Shown: positions 5,444 through 8,812 of the stretch, in pieces
Layout of the letters: each line of letters opens with the position of its first letter
How positions within the stretch are numbered: position 1 is the first letter of the stretch
NCBI GenBank assembly: GCA_900546255.1
Contig: URCB01000069.1
Coordinates: 1-8,812 of the forward strand
Origin: an uncultured Eubacteriales bacterium
GTDB lineage: Bacteria; Bacillota; Clostridia; Oscillospirales; Oscillospiraceae
Length of the DNA: 8,812 nucleotides
Reading direction: 5' to 3'
Program-made: the position numbers and the translations under genes
Notes under the pieces: model-generated
What the model was told of the DNA's origin: nothing
The model's input: the letters and a program-made list of their open reading frames with translations, nothing else
The model's database searches: none

Positions 5444-5692
5444 TTAGGGTTGTTTCTTGGGGTCCTCCGGCGTCTGCTGCTGGGCCTTTTTCCGGGCGAT
5501 CTGGGCCCGGGCGCCCTCTTCCGCCCAGAGGAGAAACTCCAGGCTGTCCATGTCGTGGAGGGGGTTGATCCGGGGTTCTTCCTCCGGGGGTTCCTCCTCG
5601 GGTTCCTCCTCCTGGGGCAGCAGGCCCAGGGAGAGCAGGTCAAAGTCGTCCAGGGAGGACAGGCCGCCGGGGCCTTCGGGGTTTTGGGGCAT
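5444..5692 (-). CDS. Small acidic hypothetical protein
   Basis: An 82-residue protein that I do not recognise. It has a hydrophobic/acidic start (SLDDFDLLSLGLL, 12-24), then a Glu/Pro-rich stretch (about 27-40, with EEEP spaced units), a conserved-looking segment HDMDSLEFLLWAEEGARAQIA (about 46-66), and a Gln/Lys/Pro-rich basic tail. It has no membrane segment or signal peptide and is probably cytosolic. The start is chosen because AGGAGGTG (5706-5699) lies 6 nt before the ATG at 5692. A longer in-frame start at 5737 would place the promoter -10 inside the gene. It lies downstream of the ABC operon on the same strand but has its own promoter, and it ends against a strong terminator. Its codon use resembles the neighbours. 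No function can be assigned. Confidence 0.65.
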   Translation of the reverse strand: MPQNPEGPGGLSSLDDFDLLSLGLLPQEEEPEEEPPEEEPRINPLHDMDSLEFLLWAEEGARAQIARKKAQQQTPEDPKKQP

Positions 5693-5725
5693 GGGAAACA
5701 CCTCCTGGCTTTGGTTCGTGCCCCC

Positions 5726-5754
5726 ATTGTACCACAACGGCGGGGGTTTGCCTA
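5726..5754 (-). promoter_or_regulatory. Sigma-A-type promoter of the small acidic ORF
   Basis: Read on the minus strand, TAGGCA (5754-5749, 4 of 6) and TACAAT (5731-5726, 5 of 6) are separated by 17 nt. They lie in the gap after the ABC permease stop codon (5759). Initiation would be near 5719, giving a leader of about 27 nt that contains the ribosome site. Confidence 0.55.
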
Positions 5755-5758
5755 GGGG

Positions 5759-6547
5759 CTACTGGAGGAACCGCTCATAGGTGAAGTTCCCCATGGCCCG
5801 GCGCATCAGCAGGGCCGCCACCCCGGCGCATCCCACCCCCAGCACCAGGAGGAGGGTGGGGCTCACCAAGAGCACCCCGGAAAACTGCCCCACCAGCAGC
5901 AGGATCACCGGCAGCAGCAGGAAGGTGGCCCCCTGCTGGGCGTCCTCCGCGCTCTTGGCCTTTACCGACAGGCGGACCATCAGGGGGATGGCGATGAGGG
6001 CCACCGCCGGGGCCACCAGGAGGAGGACCAGCAGCCACGCCGGCGCCGGGGCCAGTAGCTGGCCGGTGAGCCAGAGCACCTCCCCCTCAAACACCGCCAG
6101 CATGATCCCGAAGGAGAGCAGGCTCACCCCCATGCTCAGGGTGAAGGCGGCCAGCACCTTGGCCCGGAACACCTGCCGGAGGGACAGGGGGCCGTAGAGC
6201 AGGGTCTCCAGGGTGTGCTTCTCCCGCTCCCCCACAAAGGAGGCCGAGGCCATGACGGAGGCCGTCATCACCGGGATGATGAGGAAGAAGAGGGGCAGGA
6301 CATAGTTGAGCAGCAGGTTCAGGATCTGCCGCTCCACGCCCTCCCCCCCGGCGGCCACCGGGAGGAGGGCCAGGAGCTTTTGAAAGTCCGCCGCCTCCTC
6401 CGGGGCGGTGTGGAGGGTGACCACCGCCACCGTGGGCAGGAACACCGTGAGCACCAGGGGGACCACCAGCAGGGTCACCAGCATCCGGTGGTTGGCGGTG
6501 ACCGACCGGAGGTCCTTTCGGATCAGGGCAAGCATACCGCGGTTCAT
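5759..6547 (-). CDS. ABC-2-type transporter permease
   Basis: A 262-residue integral membrane protein with about six hydrophobic segments (near 24-45, 78-103, 128-153, 169-190, 206-228 and 231-247). The cytoplasmic loop after the second segment contains FVGEREKHTLETLLYGPLS (104-122), a hallmark of ABC-2/NatB-like permeases that contacts the ATPase. The N-terminus MLALIRKDLRSV is also typical of this family. Its ATG overlaps the stop of the ATPase gene (ATGA, 6547-6544), indicating translational coupling and a two-component ABC exporter. The substrate is not evident. Related pairs move drugs, peptides or ions such as Na+. It is a half-size single permease, so a homodimer with two ATPase subunits is expected. 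Confidence 0.87.
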   Translation of the reverse strand: MNRGMLALIRKDLRSVTANHRMLVTLLVVPLVLTVFLPTVAVVTLHTAPEEAADFQKLLALLPVAAGGEGVERQILNLLLNYVLPLFFLIIPVMTASVMASASFVGEREKHTLETLLYGPLSLRQVFRAKVLAAFTLSMGVSLLSFGIMLAVFEGEVLWLTGQLLAPAPAWLLVLLLVAPAVALIAIPLMVRLSVKAKSAEDAQQGATFLLLPVILLLVGQFSGVLLVSPTLLLVLGVGCAGVAALLMRRAMGNFTYERFLQ

Positions 6548-7452
6548 GGCAAAGCCTCCTCTCTCTGACCGATGAGGTGGAAGTAGAGGTCCTCCAACGT
6601 GGGGGCCTGGGGGAGGACCCGGGTGATCTCTCCCCCGGCGGCCACTGCCTGGCGGACCAGGGCGGGGATGTCCTCCTCACCGGCAATGGGGATCTCATAG
6701 CGCCCCGGTCCGGTCTGGGGGAAGGGGAGGGGCGGCCCCCCGGCCTGGAGGAGAAGGGTCCCGCCCCCGCCCACCTGGGCCCGGAGCTGGTCCAGGGTGC
6801 CCTGGGCAAAGAGCCGCCCCTGGTCCATCAGGCCGTAGCAGGTGCAGATTTCCTGGGCATAGCGCAGCTGGTGGGTGCACAGGAAGCAGGTGGTACCCTC
6901 CTCCCGGGCCAGGCGGCGAAGAAGGGCGTGGACGGCCTGGGCACTCTGGGGGTCCAGGCCGGAGGTGGGCTCGTCCAGGAAGAGGACCTGGGGCCGGTGC
7001 ATCAACGCCCGGGCCAGGGAGAGCCGCTGCCGCATGCCGGTGGAGTAGGCCCCCAGTTTCTGCCCGGCGGCGTGGGTTAGGTCCAGCTCCTCCAGCAGGG
7101 CCTGGGCCCGGGATTTGCTCGCCTTGGCGTCCAGGCCGAAGAGGGCCCCGAAGAAGGTCAAGTTCTCCAAGCCGGTGAGGGTGTCGTACATCTGGGCGTG
7201 TTCCGTCACCACCCCGGCCAGGGCGTGGACTGCCTCCGGCTGCCGGGCAGGGTCCCGCCCCAGCACGGTGCAGCCCCCGCCGGTGGGGGTAAGCATCCCG
7301 GTGAGGAGCTTCACCGTGGTGGTTTTGCCCGCCCCGTTGGGTCCTAGAAAGCCGAAGATCTCCCCCGGGTCCAGGGCGATGGACACTTCCCGCAAGGCGG
7401 CCTTCCCGCCGGGGTAGGTTTTGGACAGATGGTCTAGGACAATGGCCTTCAT
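6544..7452 (-). CDS. ABC transporter ATP-binding protein
   Basis: A 302-residue nucleotide-binding subunit of an ABC-2-type exporter. Walker A is G37PNGAGKT44. The ABC signature is a variant, Y136STGMRQ. Walker B is VLFLDEP (156-162) with catalytic E161. The D-loop is SGLD (164-167) and the switch His is H194. About 90 further residues (210-302) form a C-terminal extension of the kind found in CcmA/NatA-like exporters, ending in a TLEDLYFHL segment common to that group. AGGAGGTG lies 5 nt before the ATG at 7452. The ATG overlaps the stop of the upstream regulator remnant (ATGA) and its own stop overlaps the permease start. The reading frame stays open upstream across the regulator gene, but that part is an antisense-free shadow and not a fusion. 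Confidence 0.92.
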   Translation of the reverse strand: MKAIVLDHLSKTYPGGKAALREVSIALDPGEIFGFLGPNGAGKTTTVKLLTGMLTPTGGGCTVLGRDPARQPEAVHALAGVVTEHAQMYDTLTGLENLTFFGALFGLDAKASKSRAQALLEELDLTHAAGQKLGAYSTGMRQRLSLARALMHRPQVLFLDEPTSGLDPQSAQAVHALLRRLAREEGTTCFLCTHQLRYAQEICTCYGLMDQGRLFAQGTLDQLRAQVGGGGTLLLQAGGPPLPFPQTGPGRYEIPIAGEEDIPALVRQAVAAGGEITRVLPQAPTLEDLYFHLIGQREEALP

Positions 7453-8456
7453 GGCGCCACCTCCTCGTTGGCCCGCAGCCGCCCCACCAGGGCCTGGAAC
7501 CGGAAGTGGTCTGCCAGGGGGGCGAAGGCGGGATGGGCGGTGAGGGCCTGGGTCATGCTCTTGCGCACCAGGGCCTCGTCCCGGGGCAGGTCCCGGCCCA
7601 GGGTGAGGGTGTCCTCCATCCAGCGGTCCAGCTGGTCGAAGAAGGCGTCTCCGTGGAGGCGCAGGGGATAGATGTCCCCGGTGGCCAGGTCGGTGTAGGC
7701 CTCCAGCAGGTCCAGGGCGGTGTCCTCCTCTCCCAGGGCTAGAAAGCCCCGTGCAGCCCCCAGGTACACCGACAGCAGCAGGGTGGGGTGGAGGGTTTTG
7801 ACCTGGAAGGCATCCACCAGGGCCTGGATCCTCCGCCAGGTCTCCCGAAAGGCCGCCGGGTCCTGGATGCACAGGGAGAGATAGGTGGGCAGGGTGTTGA
7901 ACAGTTCGCACAGGGTGCGGTAGACTCCCGCTTGGAGGATCTGCCGGGCCTTCTCCGGCTGCTGGAGGGCCTGGTAGGCCTTGGCCAGCATGGGTTCTGG
8001 GTAGGACAGCGGGAGGTCCAGGGGTTCCAGCAGGGCCTTGGCCTCCTTGGGCCGGCCCAGGGTAAGGGCACACAGGGCCTCCATGTGCAGGGCTTGCCGG
8101 GCCAGGGAGAGGTCCCCGCTCTCCGCCTTTACCCGCCGGAAGAGGGCCTGGGCTTCCTCCAAACTCTCCCGGGTGGCCTGGGGGGTGGGGGCCAGGTTGC
8201 TGTGGTTGACGTACAGGGTGCCCAGCTCCAGGAGCAGGGGCATGCAGGCGAAGTACTTCTTGGCCAGCGCCCGGCACCGGGCCATGACTTGCTCCCAGGG
8301 CTGGGCGGAGAAGTCCGCCGACAGCTGCCGGTGGAGCCGGCGGATTTCCTCCTGGGTCAGCTGGGGCTCATAGCCCATGAGCTCGTCTATGGTGAGGTGA
8401 AAGAAGGCCGCCAGCTGGGGCAGCAGGGTAATGTCGGGGTAGGTGGTCCCGGTATC
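7449..8456 (-). pseudogene. 5'-truncated XRE-family regulator (C-terminal TPR-like part), interrupted by a mobile element
   Basis: The remaining frame encodes about 335 residues, or 309 from the first ATG at 8378. Its N-terminal edge reads TGTTYPDITLLPQLAAFF and then HLTIDELMGYEPQ. This is the tail of an XRE/Cro-type helix-turn-helix domain, normally preceded by a KWE-like motif and two or three helices, leading into a long all-helical, TPR-like region (about residues 10-300) with repeated Leu/Ala-rich helices. Reading further upstream, the frame meets VC and then a stop (TAA, 8465-8463) in AT-rich foreign sequence, so the DNA-binding helices are missing. The original protein would have been roughly 40-45 residues longer. 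Such regulators commonly head ABC exporter operons, and this gene is coupled to the ATPase by ATGA. No good ribosome site precedes 8378, so translation of the remnant is doubtful. Confidence 0.75.
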
Positions 8457-8812
8457 ACATACTTAAAGATATTGGTGTCATTCAATCAATTTTGCCGATG
8501 AAGCGGTAGAAGATTTCTACCTCCTGTTCCCGGCTTCCGTCCTCGTTCTTGACCGCCTCATGGACAAGGATTTTTTCAATCAGCGTGTTCAAGAGTTCAG
8601 CGGTGAGTTCCGTGGGATTGACGCACTCTTTCATCAAGGCAATCCATTTTTCTGCGTCTGCGGCACTCTGGCTTTCAGCGGCAATAGCAGATTGAAGCTG
8701 TTCAATCTTTTCTTCCAGTTCCGCCTGTTCGCTTTGGTACTTCCCGGACAGCATATTGAAGTTGTATTCTGTGATACGCCCCGCCGCCCAGTCCTCATAC
8801 ATCCGGGCAAAC
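8454..8812. mobile_element. End of an integrated mobile element carrying a serine recombinase (continues past window)
   Basis: From about 8454 onward the sequence no longer continues the XRE regulator. Its base composition falls to roughly half GC, against the clearly GC-rich chromosome to the left. The only gene is the 3' part of a large serine recombinase, which typically lies at the terminus of integrative elements such as Tn4451/Tn5397-like transposons or genomic islands. The exact junction could be anywhere in about 8451-8459, because the host sequence before insertion is unknown. The other end lies outside the window, so size and cargo are unknown. Confidence 0.7.
8482..8812 (-). CDS. 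Large serine recombinase, C-terminal part (DUF4368-type), partial
   Basis: About 110 residues are visible and the gene runs off the right edge, with the frame open through 8812 (FARMYEDWAAGRITEYNF). The segment contains the coiled-coil stretch typical of large serine recombinases (SGKYQSEQAELEEKIEQLQ), then a PTELTAELLNTLIEKILVHE motif. It ends REQEVEIFYRFIGKID, matching the C-terminal DUF4368 region of recombinases from gut Firmicutes elements. The catalytic resolvase domain with its nucleophilic Ser and the recombinase/zinc-ribbon domain would lie outside the window. The enzyme would catalyse integration and excision between attachment sites, and the element end lies only about 30 bp beyond its stop codon. 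Lower GC and different codon use than the neighbours indicate horizontal origin. Confidence 0.88.
   Translation of the reverse strand, partial: FARMYEDWAAGRITEYNFNMLSGKYQSEQAELEEKIEQLQSAIAAESQSAADAEKWIALMKECVNPTELTAELLNTLIEKILVHEAVKNEDGSREQEVEIFYRFIGKID

Noticed and set aside
6544..8277. Possible fusion of the ABC ATPase with a long N-terminal domain (continuous frame to 8277)
   Set aside because: The extra 275 codons are Pro/Gly-rich and run in a second frame under the regulator gene. The ATG at 7452 has AGGAGGTG and starts exactly where NBD homology begins.
8461..8500. Outward-facing promoter in the element end
   Set aside because: AT-rich hexamers such as TTGATT and TATCTT are present on the minus strand, but none are paired at 16-18 nt with a good -10, so no promoter is called.
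1..8812. CRISPR arrays, tRNA or rRNA genes, complete insertion sequences
   Set aside because: No regularly spaced repeats, cloverleaf-like sequence, rRNA motifs or transposase gene with flanking inverted repeats were seen.

Overview
The window looks like chromosome from a high-GC, endospore-forming gut-type clostridium, most likely of the Oscillospiraceae/Flavonifractor-Pseudoflavonifractor kind. This is inferred from GC-rich coding sequence combined with Firmicutes traits: strong AGGAGG-type ribosome sites about 8 nt before starts, a SpoIIQ-type sporulation protein behind a sigma-F-like promoter, a short clostridial QueG-like iron-sulfur protein, and a DUF4368-type serine recombinase. No species can be named from the sequence alone.

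Layout. Positions 1-256 hold no gene: two hairpins, a rho-independent terminator of an upstream gene, and a sigma-F-like promoter. A membrane-anchored M23/LytM protein (SpoIIQ-like, 257-1006, +) follows and ends at a strong hairpin. Next is a short QueG-like 2x[4Fe-4S] protein (1132-1851, +) with its own sigma-A-type promoter. It converges on an AraC-family regulator (1916-2932, -). That regulator is divergent from a metal-efflux operon on the + strand: a free-standing 72-aa HMA metal-binding protein (3168-3386) and a P1B-2 (Zn/Cd/Pb-class) P-type ATPase that lacks an N-terminal HMA domain (3492-5378). A sigma-A-like promoter and an ArsR/SmtB-like inverted repeat precede the operon, and a hairpin separates its two genes. 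A very strong terminator (5396-5441) closes it.

From 5444 to 8456 everything is on the minus strand. In transcription order there is the C-terminal remnant of an XRE-type regulator (to 7449), an ABC ATPase (7452-6544) and an ABC-2 permease (6547-5759). All three are joined by ATGA stop/start overlaps. A small acidic protein of unknown function (5692-5444) with its own promoter comes last.

At about 8454 the regulator's reading frame stops matching an XRE protein, just before the TGxxYPD motif that follows the recognition helix. Sequence composition changes abruptly there, and the rest of the window is the end of a mobile element carrying the C-terminal part of a large serine recombinase (8482-8812, -). 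The element has removed the DNA-binding domain of the regulator that heads the ABC operon.

The two observations most worth a second look are (i) the element junction inside the XRE regulator and (ii) the split P1B ATPase system, with its metal-binding domain supplied as a separate protein beside an AraC regulator and an ArsR-like operator. No CRISPR, tRNA, rRNA or complete insertion sequence was seen.
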